The notes beneath the pieces were generated by a model. It had not been told where the DNA came from, made no database searches, and worked only from the letters and a program-made list of their open reading frames with translations. Shown here piece after piece: positions 35,310 to 46,640 of a DNA stretch of 64,000 bases. Every line of letters begins with the position of its first letter. Position 1 is the first letter of the stretch. The position numbers and the translations under genes are program-made. The DNA is from Crossaster papposus. Taxonomy: Eukaryota > Echinodermata > Asteroidea > Velatida > Solasteridae. The stretch covers positions 279,528-343,527 of the forward strand of contig JBAIAA010000868.1 of NCBI GenBank assembly GCA_037893245.1, given 5' to 3'.

Positions 35310-36150
35310 AAACGGTACAATGTAAACATGTTAACAAACTGATGAATTATCTTAGGAAAAGCCGATTGGTGGCACTGGGGTTAAGCATGAATGATTCTCT
35401 GAAATTGGGGGAAGGGGATGGGGTTGGGTGAACTTTATTTTCTAGTAGTTGTAGGATAATTAAATGCAACTGAGCTGTCAGATAAAATATTTTCTCACTC
35501 AACGTTATATGGTAGAAATATGTTCATCTTTAACTCCAGTGGCATCAACATGCTTCCGTAATATCTCTCCAAGAGTTTTTTTTTGAAAGATTGTACTTTA
35601 ATACCCCCAACCAAAATCAGTGAGGAACAGCAAATCTTGGCAAATAACTATCTATCTGTGATCAGAATTGTAAACCTATAAACACTTTGCACAACCTTTA
35701 AATTTGAGAATTTTGTTGGGAAATTACCGTGAAATATAGGGGAAGAAAATTTGTGTTTTGGGTGTTAGATGTTCTTGGCACAATGCACAGTGTATGGTAA
35801 CTCAAAGTGTTCGCATACATGTTGATTTCTACCGCATTTTGTACAGATATTGTCGACATAAATCTTAAAAAAATTACATGTAAGTGAATAATTCAAGCAG
35901 TTATATCCAATTGCAACAGTGCAATAGTGAGGTCCGGGGGATAAAAACGGTTGTGAACTTGAAATACAACACGCTAACATGAAACTATAAAAATCTGAAC
36001 ATAGAACTTAATGAACATACTACATAGGCCTATTTTGATAGTTGTTGGCAAACTGTCAGCGTTCTGTCTAAAGTAATGCTGATAAATGGAGCCCTGCAGA
36101 AATACAAATCCGGAAGTAAGAAAACGACTGTACTAGCACTGTTAAAAGGA
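35310..36150. other. No gene recognised
   Basis: Upstream of the first recognised exon of the integrase-domain gene; further N-terminal exons may exist but I could not find them. Confidence 0.3.
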
Positions 36151-36164
36151 TACCGTCCACTTCA

Positions 36165-36386
36165 CTGCAAAAACTGTGTTTAGCGAGTAAACACTTTTCT
36201 AAACACTTTCTCGCTATCAGTTTGTAAACATGTTTAAGTGCTAAACATGTTTAGCATAATGACGGATTGTGTTATTAGCCATTGAACGTTGATGTTTAGG
36301 AATTAGATGCGTGCATTTAGCTTTTAAACATGTTTACAAATTGATAGCAAGAAAACTGTTTCCTCGCTAAACACAGTTTTTAGAGT
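36165..36386. mobile_element. MITE with AAAACTGTGTTTAGCGAG ends
   Basis: AAAACTGTGTTTAGCGAG at 36170 is inverted at CTCGCTAAACACAGTTTT (about 36363-36380). The arms continue inward with CTCGCTATCA-GTTTGTAAACATGTTTAA against TTAAACATGTTTACAAATTG-ATAGC. There is no ORF. Subterminal GTAAACATGTTTA words are strongly palindromic. Confidence 0.65.
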
Positions 36387-36589
36387 GTTGGCAATGCAAA
36401 AAAGGATTCAGTAATGTATAATCTGAAGTTGTATCCATCTTCGATTCACTGGCACTGGAAAGAAAATAAGTCTGGTACCCGGTACAATTTATATGAAAAT
36501 TTGAATTTGTACCATCTTTTCCAAAAAGGGAGGGTTGGGTACCAAGCACTGACCTCTACACATGGACAGATCTTCATTGTTTCACACTC

Positions 36590-36645
36590 GAAGTCGGCGC
36601 GAACTGGAAGTGCAACATGGCGGACCCACGACATCACTCTGTGAG
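36590..36645 (+). repeat. Inverted repeat unit flanking the Harbinger element, left copy
   Basis: GAAGTCGGCGCGAACTGGAA, GTGCAACATGGCGGACCC recurs inverted at 38299-38343. The similarity extends to AATGAAATGTC(C/T)AGG. The right copy starts the region of the ORF1-like fragment. Confidence 0.6.
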
Positions 36646-37213
36646 CCAATGAAATGTCCAGGGGCCGGTTGCACCAACGGTCGTAAGTGCTGTACTAAAG
36701 TTACGAACGAAAATGGGTTGCATCATCGATGTCTTACGACATGTACTAAATTCCTTGCCGTACGCATTCTGACTTACGTGTGGTGTAAGACAACTTTCGT
36801 GCAACCGAAAGACATTACGACACAACTGTTGCACCATCACAACTTACGCATTAGTAGGACATGGATTTACGACATAAAATTACGTCTAGTTGGGAGGTGA
36901 CTTAAATAGTTAGGGTAGCCATACGCGGCAATATGTTTAGGTTAAAGTACAATGTCGTTTAGGATTTTGTTAAGGAAAATATTGAAAACAATACTTCTGC
37001 ATGTTTATTACCATTTGGTTGTAAAAGAAATAATTATAAAAAAATATTTAGCTTCACATTAGAAGAGTTTTTGTACTTAGATAACACGAATTTCGTGTAA
37101 AAAAACGGCTAAGCAATAAGTTATCAAGAAATCCTTCATAAAATCAGTAGCTGAGGGTAAAGAAGAACCAGACAACAACATTTAAAAGACGTTTTCTGAG
37201 ATTGCACATGGGA

Positions 37214-37645
37214 TTAACTGTTTAGATTTTGTTCAAATGCTTTAATTGTTTCTACTAAAAAACAATAATTATAGCAATGAGTACAAAACAAACAAAACAA
37301 AAACAGGGTCCAACAAAGTGAAATTGTTAAATCTACAACTCGGATTTGTTTTAATCGAAACGGAACACGGCGAGTCAAAAAGAAAGTAATTTTTTTCTTA
37401 AATGAGCGAGTGAGAACATGCTCATTATTGACATGCTTGATTGGTGTATCAAGGGTAATCCCTTCATGATTTGGATCATCATCAATGTCAGGCCACTCAT
37501 TGTCGTCGGGATGCTCATCCATCAGCTCTGCATACATCTGCCCATCTTTGTCTTCAAGAGGCAAACGTCTGGCGAAGCTGTGAAGCATAGCCGTTACAAC
37601 TATTATTTGGCAAACCTTTTCAATAGGCTGCAGTCTTAGATGTCG
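37214..37645 (-). pseudogene. Harbinger transposase C-terminal fragment
   Basis: Minus strand: LQPIEKVCQIIVVTAMLHSF (from about 37640) followed by ARRLPLEDKDGQMYAELMDE and an acidic region DEHPDDNEWPDIDDDPNHEG. The pattern K-[VA]-C-x-II-x-x-[CT]-A-x-LH-N/S is the C-terminal helix of HARBI1-like DDE transposases, which follows the last catalytic acid. The catalytic DDE core is missing from this copy. The frame runs on past the acidic tail to a stop near 37214. Confidence 0.6.
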
Positions 37646-37774
37646 AAGACACGCCCACCTACGTTTCCATACTCAAATGCATATTTTGGCACTGGTTCTT
37701 GCAATTTTCTTCGCAATTGGAAATGTTCAGGAAGGAACACGAGGCAACTATATGGAATTACTCACTCTTCAGAA

Positions 37775-37902
37775 AAAGGTCCAAGATGCTTAAGCTTCGT
37801 TATATGAATTTAAAGATCAATAAATTGAAGAATGACGGTAACCATAGCAAAGGACCCTGGGAATACAACCATTCTGATTATGATGAAATGAATTGGTAAC
37901 AT
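37775..37902 (+). pseudogene. Myb/SANT-like protein fragment of the Harbinger element
   Basis: The plus strand encodes KRSKMLKLRYMNLKINKLKN followed by DGNHSKGPWEYNHSDYDEMN and a stop. The spacing K-[IVM]-x-x-L-x-x-x-Y...K...N..S..G...W.[YF]....[DE]E[ML] matches the last helix and tail of Myb/SANT-like DNA-binding proteins encoded beside Harbinger transposases, which recruit the transposase to element ends. The N-terminal helices are missing. Confidence 0.45.
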
Positions 37903-38237
37903 ACATGCATTTGTAAACAATCACTAATTATCTGAATAAAACATAAGTGATTGAAAACATGCTGTGTACAGTTTCTATCTAATTTCGGGATTGCAACCAG
38001 CGTCGGTCCCAATACAGTTATAATTATACACTAGGACATGTCCTACGACGTGTCGTAAGATATGCATTTTAGGACAAGCCTATAAGCTTTTCGGTTCAAC
38101 CGCAGTTACGACATGTCTTAGGGTGGTCCTAAATTTTTTATCTTACGACAAGCATGTATGACATGTTTGGTGCAACCGGCCCCTGGTGTAAGGTGCAATG
38201 GGTACGGTACGTATGACGTAATGTTTATAAATAAAAA

Positions 38238-38633
38238 ATGTATAGAGTAAATCCACTGGCCTCTACACCTAGACATTTCATTGTAACACATAAGTTACGT
38301 CTTGGGTCCGCCATGTTGCACTTCCAGTTCGCGCCGACTTCAAGCGTTAGTGCGACGGCACGACGCGACGCAGTGTTGTCGTCTTTGGAATTCCATACTA
38401 ATGCGCCGCGTAAATGGCAGCAATGGAATTCGATACTTGCCAACTCGGCCTTGTTTCTCCTGCAAGATCTCCCTGCCGTCGATGTTGTCAAAAAGCGAGA
38501 CATGCGGGACTATGTCATGAAGAAAGCCTACGAATCCGGTGGCAGGCCCGTATTTCGTAACGAAGATTTATACATAAACGGCCAGAAGATCATAAGATCA
38601 TATCACAATCCAATGGTTTACCGGTCATCATAA
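38238..38633 (+). pseudogene. LINE ORF1-like C-terminal fragment
   Basis: An open frame of 131 codons. Its first third translates the repeat that flanks the Harbinger element and is unlikely to be protein. From about 38420 it reads ILANSALFLLQDLPAVDVVK, KRDMRDYVMKKAYESGGRPV, FRNEDLYINGQKI. The sequence of a [QED]-D-[LF]-P strand, a KR-x-x-[LM]-x-x-x-[ML]-x-x-A helix, a glycine turn and DxLYINGQ resembles the C-terminal domain that follows the RRM in L1-like ORF1 proteins. It is isolated, so a relic. Confidence 0.4.
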
Positions 38634-38659
38634 ATTATTTTCTGTAAATCAACGTAAAA

Positions 38660-39140
38660 ATTATGTGATTATTTGTTATTATGATTCTCTTGGAGCAAGT
38701 TTTGCCACATGTTTTTGTTCATTATTCGCTACGATGGCTTGTGTTTATAAGTTCATCTTGTTGGGACCTACCGTTTGTTACATCACTATGGTTACCACCG
38801 CCATTAGCTTTCACAATAACCTGACAGCTGAGGAATGTTATTTAGCGTTTACTAGGGCAATGGCTCATTTGTACTTCTTTATTAGGTTAACAATGGATAG
38901 TACCTGTGAACTATGCAGTAGTCAACGGCCATGCCACTAGCACGCCTTGCCCTTTGACATTTAGAGGATGACTTGGATTTCCATTAGCCTCTGTCATGAA
39001 ATGACGAAAATCAACCGAAGAGGGCGTTTTGCGGAAATTTGTCAATATGGCTTCCGAGCTCTCGCGTAAGACTAACGTAAGTAGCTATACCATGGAGGAA
39101 AGACAACAGATATTTAGTGAATTGCGGGGAAATACTTATT
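38660..39140. other. No gene recognised
   Basis: An open frame at 38665-38940 is hydrophobic and lacks a recognisable motif. Confidence 0.3.
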
Positions 39141-39144
39141 TTAA

Positions 39145-39378
39145 CCAGTTCGCGCCGGGATTATTTTAACATCGCCGAGCCGACGGGCGGGATTATTTTT
39201 AACGAAACTCGATCCGAAGCGTGTTCAGGCCTATAGTGCTGGGTAGCACACCCACGCATTTCCGGCCTTGCGCGCTGCCGACATACATTTCCGAACTTGA
39301 ACTTGGCGTATATATTCGTCATCCGTTTTGAATTTGGGGAAATTTTTGCGTTTATATTCGTCATCCGGCGCGAACTGG
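39145..39378. mobile_element. TTAA-flanked MITE
   Basis: CCAGTTCGCGCCGG at 39145-39158 is perfectly inverted at 39365-39378, and TTAA lies directly outside both ends (39141-39144 and 39379-39382). TTAA duplication is typical of piggyBac and of Kolobok-type transposons. Inside, GGGATTATTTTAAC is tandemly repeated near the left end and TATTCGTCATCCG near the right. Confidence 0.8.
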
Positions 39379-39384
39379 TTAATA

Positions 39385-40140
39385 AAAAATGGCCAATCAT
39401 AAAACTAGATTTTCTTTCCTGCACTTGAAAAGACCCGCCGTGTATTTATGCTCCTTAGAAAACCGGTTAGGCCCAATTAACATTTAAACAAAACAAAAAA
39501 TTCAGTGGCACTGAACTGAAGCTTTATTTGAAAGCCATATTTGAATGCCATACAGTAAACAAATTCTGGGGCCAATTCATACAACTTGATACATGTACAA
39601 GCAATATTATTTTTGTATTTTTAATTATTTTTTGACATCAAATATAAATTTGGGGCTTTACACACAAGCACTTGGTTCACATAATTACTATATGGACGTT
39701 AAACCTCAACATTCCTAATCCTGCAATGTTAATTTAAAAATCAGTTTTAAATACCGTCACATTAAATGTACAGACGCCTGTGAAATCTAGTAATATTTTA
39801 CCCTTTTATTGACTGAAACCTGACATTAAAAGAAGTTCGTAAATATTAAACTTGAATTTTTCAAGAATTATTCAATTGCGCCACGACCAATTAGGGAGCA
39901 CTCGGTCAATTGTGTGCACAATTTCTGGACGCCACCGTTTTGGTGTTTTTTTCGGACTAAGCTTACACCTAAATTGTTAACAGAGGGTAAATAGCAAGCA
40001 TTAATAACATTAACATGGTAAAGGTACAATGAATTTGCAGTTTGTCAACAAAGAAGTATGGCAACATTGCATGAGGAAAGTCGGCCCAACATTAACTGTT
40101 TATAAACAATGTAAACGTCGAAGTACAGCTATAGCTCTCC
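39385..40140. other. No gene recognised
   Basis: AT-rich sequence with no visible feature. Confidence 0.3.
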
Positions 40141-40143
40141 CAA

Positions 40144-40205
40144 AGGTCGAGTTGTCTCAACGGGCGAGTTGTCTCAACGGGCGAGTTGTCTCAACGGTCG
40201 ACTTG
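40144..40205. repeat. 17 bp tandem repeat, about 3.5 copies
   Basis: GTCGAGTTGTCTCAACG then GGCGAGTTGTCTCAACG is repeated, with the last copy altered to GTCGACTTGTC. Confidence 0.7.
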
Positions 40206-40539
40206 TCTGACATCTGCTAGCTACGCACGTACGTATATAGCGCAGCACGCTTTCACAAACTGACCATTTTTTCAGTCGCTGTTTCTTTCTCTTTCGTAAT
40301 TTTACGGTTTTGGATGACATTTAGCCTTATGCCTACGATTTATCCTTTCGAAATAACCACAGCCTTTAGAGCTCCGTCGTAAGCCATAAAGTTCTGACAT
40401 CGACGACACACGTGTTGCTGTTGGTAAGCGCCGCCATTTTGACAATTTTCCTCGCGTTGACCTTTTAGAAAGGTCATGACAGAGGCTAATGTCGCCCTTG
40501 CAGAACTTCAAACTAAATTAATCCAAAAAAAATGACACC

Positions 40540-42960
40540 GATAGACTCTCAAATCTCCGACTTAATCCTCTTATTTTCAATAACCAGTTTCCAGGGAACT
40601 CTGATAATGATCCCGAGAGTAATTATTTTGGCAACATACGTCAATCTTCAGATTCTTTTTTGTGTGATCAATTTCATGAAAGTTTTAAAACAAACTCATT
40701 AATAACACCTTTTCCACATTTCATCTGAATGCTAGACATTTCTACAAAGTTTTTGACATTATCTGCGATTATCTCGACCTCCTGAATTTCCAATTTTCTG
40801 TTCTTGGTTTTACTGAAACTCGGCTCCATAAAGATAATAATCCATTTGAAATCAATGAATACAATTTCTTATCAAATAATAGAAAAGATAAAGCTGGTGG
40901 ACGCGTTGCACTGTATGTACATGATTCCCTGGTATTCAACCTCAGAAATAATCTAACTATAGACAAGGATTGTTGTAAATCACTTTTTATTGAAATACCG
41001 CGTTCAGGGCAAAAGAATATTTTCGGTTTACATGTATTATATAAGCCACCTAAGGTTAATCCTGCTGCTTTTGTTGATGCATTTGATTATGTTCTTCAAC
41101 AAATTAACCAAGAAAATGGCAACTTATTATGGGCAACTTAATATAGATCTTTTGAAATACGATTCTCATCGAACTACTCAAAACTTTGTCAATAGCATTT
41201 TCAGTATTTATCATAGGCCGTTAATTAATAGACCTACTCGTTTCACGGACACGACTGCAACTGTTATTGATAACATAATTTCCAACAAAATCTATGGTGA
41301 CGTGTCTAGTGGAATTCTATTTACTGAAATTACAGATCATCTTTCTATCTTCCAGGTCTCATCTTTAATAGATGCTCACCAGACTCGACAGTGTACTAAC
41401 CAATTCAGAAAGGTTATTAACGCCGGTAATATCGCCACCGGTAATAAACCTATACTCGTCCCACGGACACGACTGCAACTGTTATTGATAACATAATTTC
41501 CCACAAAATCGATGGTGACGTGTCTAGTGGAATTCTATTCACTGAAATTACAGATCATCTTCCTATCTTCCAGGTCTCATCTTTAATAGATGCTCACCAG
41601 ACTCGACAGTGTACTAACCAATTCCGAAGGGTTATTAACGCCGGTATTTTAGTAACTTTTTCGAATGATTTAGTTGAAAATGATTGTGGTGAAATTTTAT
41701 CTTACGAGGATCCGAACCAGGCTTTTAATATGTTTATTATAAGTATACTTTGTTGTATGACAAACATTTTTTCAAAGCAAAAAGTTAAATCAAAAAAGAT
41801 CTCGAAGCTCAAAAGTTGGATGACGACTGGTCATCTGTAGAATTTAAACATAGCTAGATTGTATACAAAATATATTAGCAAACCAACTGCATTAAATAAA
41901 CAAAAGTATACAACTATACCGTAATAAACTAAACACACTAATAAAACAAGCCAAGGCGAAATATTATGAAAATAAATTTGACAATGCTAAAAATGATGTC
42001 AAAAAGACATGGATGATATTAAACTCATTCCTAATAATAAAACTGGTAATCGTAAACCAGAAATGAAGCTCAACCACGAGGGTAGACAAGTAAACAATCC
42101 CAATGAGATAGTTAACATATTTTATGATTATTTCACTAACATTGGCCTCTCATTAAAATAATAACATTCCCCGAACTAAAATGTCATACAGAGAAATGTT
42201 GAAAGGTAACTAACTTAAATCACTCTATTCTTATCCTACCGATCAAAAGGAGATCTGGGATATTGCTATAAGAACGGTAATAGTGCGGGATACGACGATG
42301 CAAGTCCAGATGTTCTTAAATCCGTTATTTTCCAGGTTAGTCGCCCATTATGTCATGTTTGTAATTTGTCCCTATCTAAGGGTATTTTCCCCAATAAACT
42401 CAAATCAGCAAAACTAACTCCTATTTTTAAACTGGAGATCGGTGTAAGACAGGAAACTACAGGCCTATATCTGTTTTATCGTGCTTTTCAAAATTACTTG
42501 AAAAACTAGTTTATATTAGAACATCTTCTTTTGTATCTAAATTTGACATCCTGTATAACGGTCAGTATGGATTATAGGAGTAATTATTCCGTTAAGTAAT
42601 TAATTAAGTAATTAAGTCCGTTATGGACATGATCCATAAGATAACTGAAGGTTTTGAGAATAAATGTATATATATTGGTGTCTTTTTAGATTTATCCAAG
42701 GCATTTTATACTATTAATCATGATATTTTGCTACATAAGCTCAATTTCTATGGTATAAGAGGGACTCCTTTAAACTGGTTTTGTAGTTATCTCTCCAACA
42801 GGAATCAATATGCTAAAATAGACTCATGTTACTCTTCTATGAGTACAATTACATGTGGAGTACCGCAGGGGTCTCTTCTTGGTCCATTGCTATTCTCATT
42901 ATATTTAAATGACACTTGCCAAAAACTAGTTTATATTAGAACATTTAAGACATTTGGCCT
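40540..42960 (+). pseudogene. CR1-group LINE with endonuclease and partial RT
   Basis: The APE-type endonuclease domain is visible as LGFTETRLHKDN (about 40803), NNRKDKAGGRVALYVHDSL, FIEIP, a YKPP stretch and, after a frameshift, DLLKYDSHRTTQNFVNSIFS, RPTRFTDTTATVIDNII and ITDHLSIFQ (the TxxxxxIDxI and TDHxPI motifs of this family). The RT follows with KLTPIFK, LDLSKAFYTINHDILLHKL (about 42688) and CGVPQGSLLGPLLFSLYLND (about 42854). It is cut off before the catalytic YADD box. A 188 bp segment is duplicated (41244-41432 and 41462-41650). Many frame breaks; no longer active. Confidence 0.85.
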
Positions 42961-43189
42961 GATGCATGTTGCCCGACCTCGGGCTCTATAGTATCGTCAG
43001 ATATTATCCAAATGTTAAACAAGATACATAGGGGGCCCAGTAATTCGGACTAACAAAATATAAATAATTAAAATAAAAACAATCACTGAATCAGCACTAC
43101 CTGACTACACCCATGAACGATTATATTTTATTTAAAAAATAAAACTAACGTTAAACTTAATTATTAATAGTTTAACAATAATTAATAAT

Positions 43190-43262
43190 AGTAATAATAA
43201 TAATAATAATATGGATTTATAATGCGCACTTCTCCAGAAAACCGATCAAAGCGCGTACACAA
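43190..43262 (-). mobile_element. SINE 3'-end fragment
   Basis: TAATAATAATAATAAT followed by ATAATGCGCACTTCTCCAGA, GATCAAAGCGC matches in layout the 3' end of the SINE at 53799 (AATAAT tail, TATAAAGCGCACATATCC, GATCAAGGCGCTGAACA), in the same orientation. Confidence 0.5.
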
Positions 43263-43713
43263 AAAGAAAACATTAGAAAATGAAAAATAAACATAATTGA
43301 ACTTAAATAAAACCCAATGAAAGTCTAAGTGAACAAGTGTGTTTTTTTCACCACAATGCATTTCTAAAAGGTCCCCACTGGCATATTAAATGTCTCTTAA
43401 AATTCACGTGGTGAACATATGACTAATTTGCATAAATCGTTAGTCCCTGCCGCGTCATATATTTATTCTAATATTTGGGTATATTTTTTTTTTTTTTTGA
43501 AAGGTTTAATTTGGTGATTCTACTTACATATCCTCGCGAGAACTCGTACGTAAACCAACACACATGCGCGAGTATTCCATTCGTTTACGAAGTCGTGAAC
43601 AAGAGAACAAAAATCAATCTCGAGTTCACCACTGGTAAACACGAGTTACCAGGAGATTAGAACGCCATTATACGACTCGTGAACTCGTGAACACGATGCG
43701 ATTGGAACGCAGC

Positions 43714-45116
43714 ATAAGTCATTAGTAGTTCCGAACGGTGAGTCCAAAGGGCGCCACCGTGCGGCGGGGTCGGGCAACGCAAATCTCCCGCATCCGTCGC
43801 CGGTCGTTTCCTTTTCGACCACCGTTCTGCAGGTAAACCTTTTCAAAGTTTTTCTTGTTTGGAGTACACAAATGTCATATAAATTTAAACCGGAAAGACC
43901 AAGGAATAGTTGTAATATTTTTGATAAGGCAAACTGATGGATTTTTACCCTAATTTTATGAGTTTTATTCTTACAAATTTTGGCAAGATGGCGACCCCGC
44001 CTGTGGAATTGTTATGGAGACCTCATGGCACTAAAAATGTGGTAACTTTCCCCAATTATTATTTTGGCCAGTTATGTAAATCCTTCTTGACAATGAGCGC
44101 CGTATTTAGTGTAGTGGAACCTATATGAAGCCAAGATTGCGGCGCACTAAACTGTAGCTCGCCATTTTACGCGCCATTTCAGATCAGCAAGTCTATCGCA
44201 TTTAATTTGTTGAAGTGGTTACTGTATTTTAGGCAAATTTGCCTTGTTTTGAGTCCCATTTTTTTCACCAAAAGCCCCAGTAAGTGGTATTAAAGTAGGG
44301 TGCTTATTGTACACAAATTATGTAGGTAAGCCCAAGTTAATGTGGAGTGTCAGACTGTAATCTATAAGTTTTGGAAAGCCAGTTCTGAGTTGTTATAAAA
44401 ACTCATAACTCGGTTGTGCTCGGTAAATAGCGCCCTCATTGTTCAGTAAAGTCGCTAACTATAAGTGAATGACTTTATGCTTGTAATTATGCCTGAGGAG
44501 TCAAAATGTTGAGGTGAATTGCCTTTATTTGTGGGGAATAAAGGACTTGAGCATATATTTGTCCCCCTTATATTTGCTTTAATGCATTATGTACTTGTAT
44601 TTGCATAGTAAGGCTAAACTGTCCGTTATGCTGATTTAGGGGTACAAATAATAGGTTTGAAATTTGGTCATATAAATAAGGTACATGTAGTTTTATCTGT
44701 ATTCTGGTCTGCTGAGAATATCGCACACGTAATATTTTCCGGCTTGATATTTGTTCTTGACAGTACCCACTTGGCCTAGAAAAATGTATTTACTCGTTCA
44801 CCTCTACAAGTAACAATTGTATTATTTAATCGCACAAGTTTACATCGTAATATGTTTATTTCTCTGATTTCATGTGTTAGGATTATACCCCGTACAGTGT
44901 ACTTATGATGCTTTTATTTGTATTTCTCTCCTCATGTGCTGTTTGATTTCGAATGCAAATCTCCCGACTCCGTCGCCGGTTGTTGCCTTTTCGACCACCG
45001 TTCTACAGCTGAATAAATCAGACAGCATCAGCCGAACCCAAAGTGCCGAGGGTTATTTAATACCCTCCCCCCCCCCCCCCCCCCCCTCGAGGGAACGACG
45101 CCAACCCCCTGCTACA
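43714..45116 (+). repeat. 5' LTR, with ~645 bp not present in the 3' LTR
   Basis: Aligned with 51512-52198, it starts near AAGTCATTA, then CCGAACGGTGAGTCCAAAGG, and ends CCCTGCTACA. Bases about 43853-44497 have no counterpart in the 3' LTR. A 55 bp block ending CGACCACCGTTCTGCAG lies at the start (about 43780-43833), and a second copy ending CGACCACCGTTCTACAG lies near the end (about 44953-45008). A poly-C tract is at 45066-45086. The exact start is uncertain by about 15 bp. Confidence 0.75.
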
Positions 45117-45118
45117 AG

Positions 45119-45134
45119 TGTCAGAAGTGGGATT
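45119..45134 (+). promoter_or_regulatory. Probable primer-binding site (tRNA-Leu type)
   Basis: TGTCAGAAGTGGGATT lies two bases after the 5' LTR end. It fits complementarity to the 3' part of a tRNA-Leu (PBS of the TGTCAG-x-AGTGGGATT kind), although the usual leading TGG is not intact. Confidence 0.5.
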
Positions 45135-45374
45135 GTCTGCAGCAGTGAGGCGTGGACTGCCCTATTTAACGGAGGCGGACTATTCAGTACCAAATTTTCG
45201 GTGCAAAGTCTATTACGATGTCAATGTCAATAAAGGTTCGTTAATTGTAAATTGCCGCTAGCTACCCTGCAGAGCTAGTGGACTAATGCAACAGGACTAT
45301 TGCAAGCCAGTGCTGAGGAAAACACAGTCCTCGCCGTGGTTGATGGTGTTGTTTTGCCCCCGGATAAAGGTTGA

Positions 45375-46230
45375 TTGGACACAGTGACATATGAACCAAT
45401 AGTCAAGCACGTGAAGCAAGAGACTGGACACTCCACAAGCATGTCAACTGTAGTCATGGCACCTGAGAGAAAAATACCCTCCTTCAGTGGCCAGAAGGAC
45501 CAAGCAGGAAACATACTTCCAGTGTATGAGTTTGCTACCGCAATCAGGCATGCTGTCACGCGCTAAAATGTGCCTGTGAACCAACAGAACCAGTTTCTGT
45601 TAGATGCGTTAAAGGCGGGCCCTAAAGTCGAGACGAAGGCTCGATTTGCTGCGGGGGCGCAAGTGGATGTGGTCCTCCAGTACAGGAAATTTTCGGAGAA
45701 CCACTCACTAGCAATGAACTGCAACGGCGGTTCCTGGAGCGTAGGCAGGGGAGTTGTGAATTTGTGAGGGACTTTGCTGTTGCCTTAAAGCACATCTTCC
45801 CCTTACAGCAGATCTTCCCTAAGGAGCCGGACAACATCATCCGGAAGCAGTTTGTGGATGGTCTGCATTCGAAGACTTTACGCGTCTCCGCTCGAGATCT
45901 TTTAGACAGGCGTGCAGATGTACCATTCTGCGAACTGAAGGACTAGGCCACGATGAAGCGAGTGGAACAGGGAGAAGCCTTTCAACGCGGCAGATAACCG
46001 ACCCGTGGCTGCCACTGTACAAGTCAAGCATGACACGGTGCAGAGACTGGCACAGCAGATGAAGTGGGTTATGCAGTCGCTACAGGCTCCCACCAGCCGA
46101 ATTAACAACTAGGTCTACGTTTGCCTGCTGGGCGTTTCCAACGGTGCTACAACTGTCACGATGAGGAGCATTTCGCGGGAGAATGTCCGAGACCCCGCCA
46201 ACATTATGGGCCACGATTCCCTTGGCCGAC
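45375..46230 (+). pseudogene. gag: capsid-like region and CCHC zinc knuckle
   Basis: Gag forms the particle that packages the RNA. The readable blocks are APERKIPSFSGQ, then LPVYEFATAIRHAVTR (45420-45565), then in other frames RRFLERRQGSCEFVRDFAVA, IFPKEPDNIIRKQFVDGLHS and LRVSARDLLDRRADVPFCEL (45726-45945), a shape typical of the gypsy gag domain. A zinc knuckle CYNCHDEEHFAGEC (C-x2-C-x4-H-x4-C) is at about 46143-46184. At least three frame changes and one in-frame stop interrupt it. Confidence 0.75.
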
Positions 46231-46404
46231 GTACTCGCCCATGGTGCATGATGGCCTATAAGTAGAGTTAATCCTGTTTTCAGTGTTGCACAGCCTACCC
46301 CACCTAGATTTCAAGCACCGGTAAACTACCACCCTCGGCTGCCAGGAGTCATTTAGTCGGCCGAGGAACAGCTGGCTTCAGACCCTTGGATCTCGAGTAG
46401 TAGG

Positions 46405-46640
46405 CGACTTATTCTGTTGTGGTGCTGTTTGGGACTACTTCACTGGAGTGCCTACTTGATACTGGGTCAATGGTGACCACTATAACATAAGGTTGCTACT
46501 GTACTATTTGTAAACAGAATGGATACCAGCTTCGGGACATCCCTTCTAGTTTTCAGTTACAATCTGCGAATGGTGCAAACAACCCTTATGTCGGCTTCAT
46601 TGGGTGTAACCTTGCCAGACAGACTGGTGCTGGTTATACG
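46405..46640 (+). pseudogene. Retropepsin-like aspartic protease
   Basis: The frame near 46411 reads SVVVLFGTTSLECLLDTGSM followed by VTTIT. LLDTGS is the active-site motif of retroelement aspartic proteases, which process gag-pol. A further strand block, FQLQSANGANNPYVGFIGC (about 46550), follows in a shifted frame. The flap and second half are unclear. Confidence 0.65.

Larger units (their letters stand above)
36658..38186. mobile_element. PIF/Harbinger element with perfect 20 bp TIRs
   Basis: The left end CCAGGGGCCGGTTGCACCAA (36658-36677) is perfectly inverted at 38167-38186. The trinucleotide TGT lies immediately outside both ends, fitting the 3 bp target duplications of PIF/Harbinger. 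Subterminal regions carry many TTACGAC/GTCGTAA words on both strands, plausible transposase-binding sites. Inside are a minus-strand transposase C-terminus and a plus-strand Myb/SANT-like fragment, the two-gene layout of Harbinger elements. At 1.53 kb it is a deleted copy. Confidence 0.8.

Noticed and set aside
38665-38940. Hydrophobic ORF as a membrane protein gene
   Set aside because: Short, no domain, no splice or start context, and typical of chance frames in T-rich DNA.
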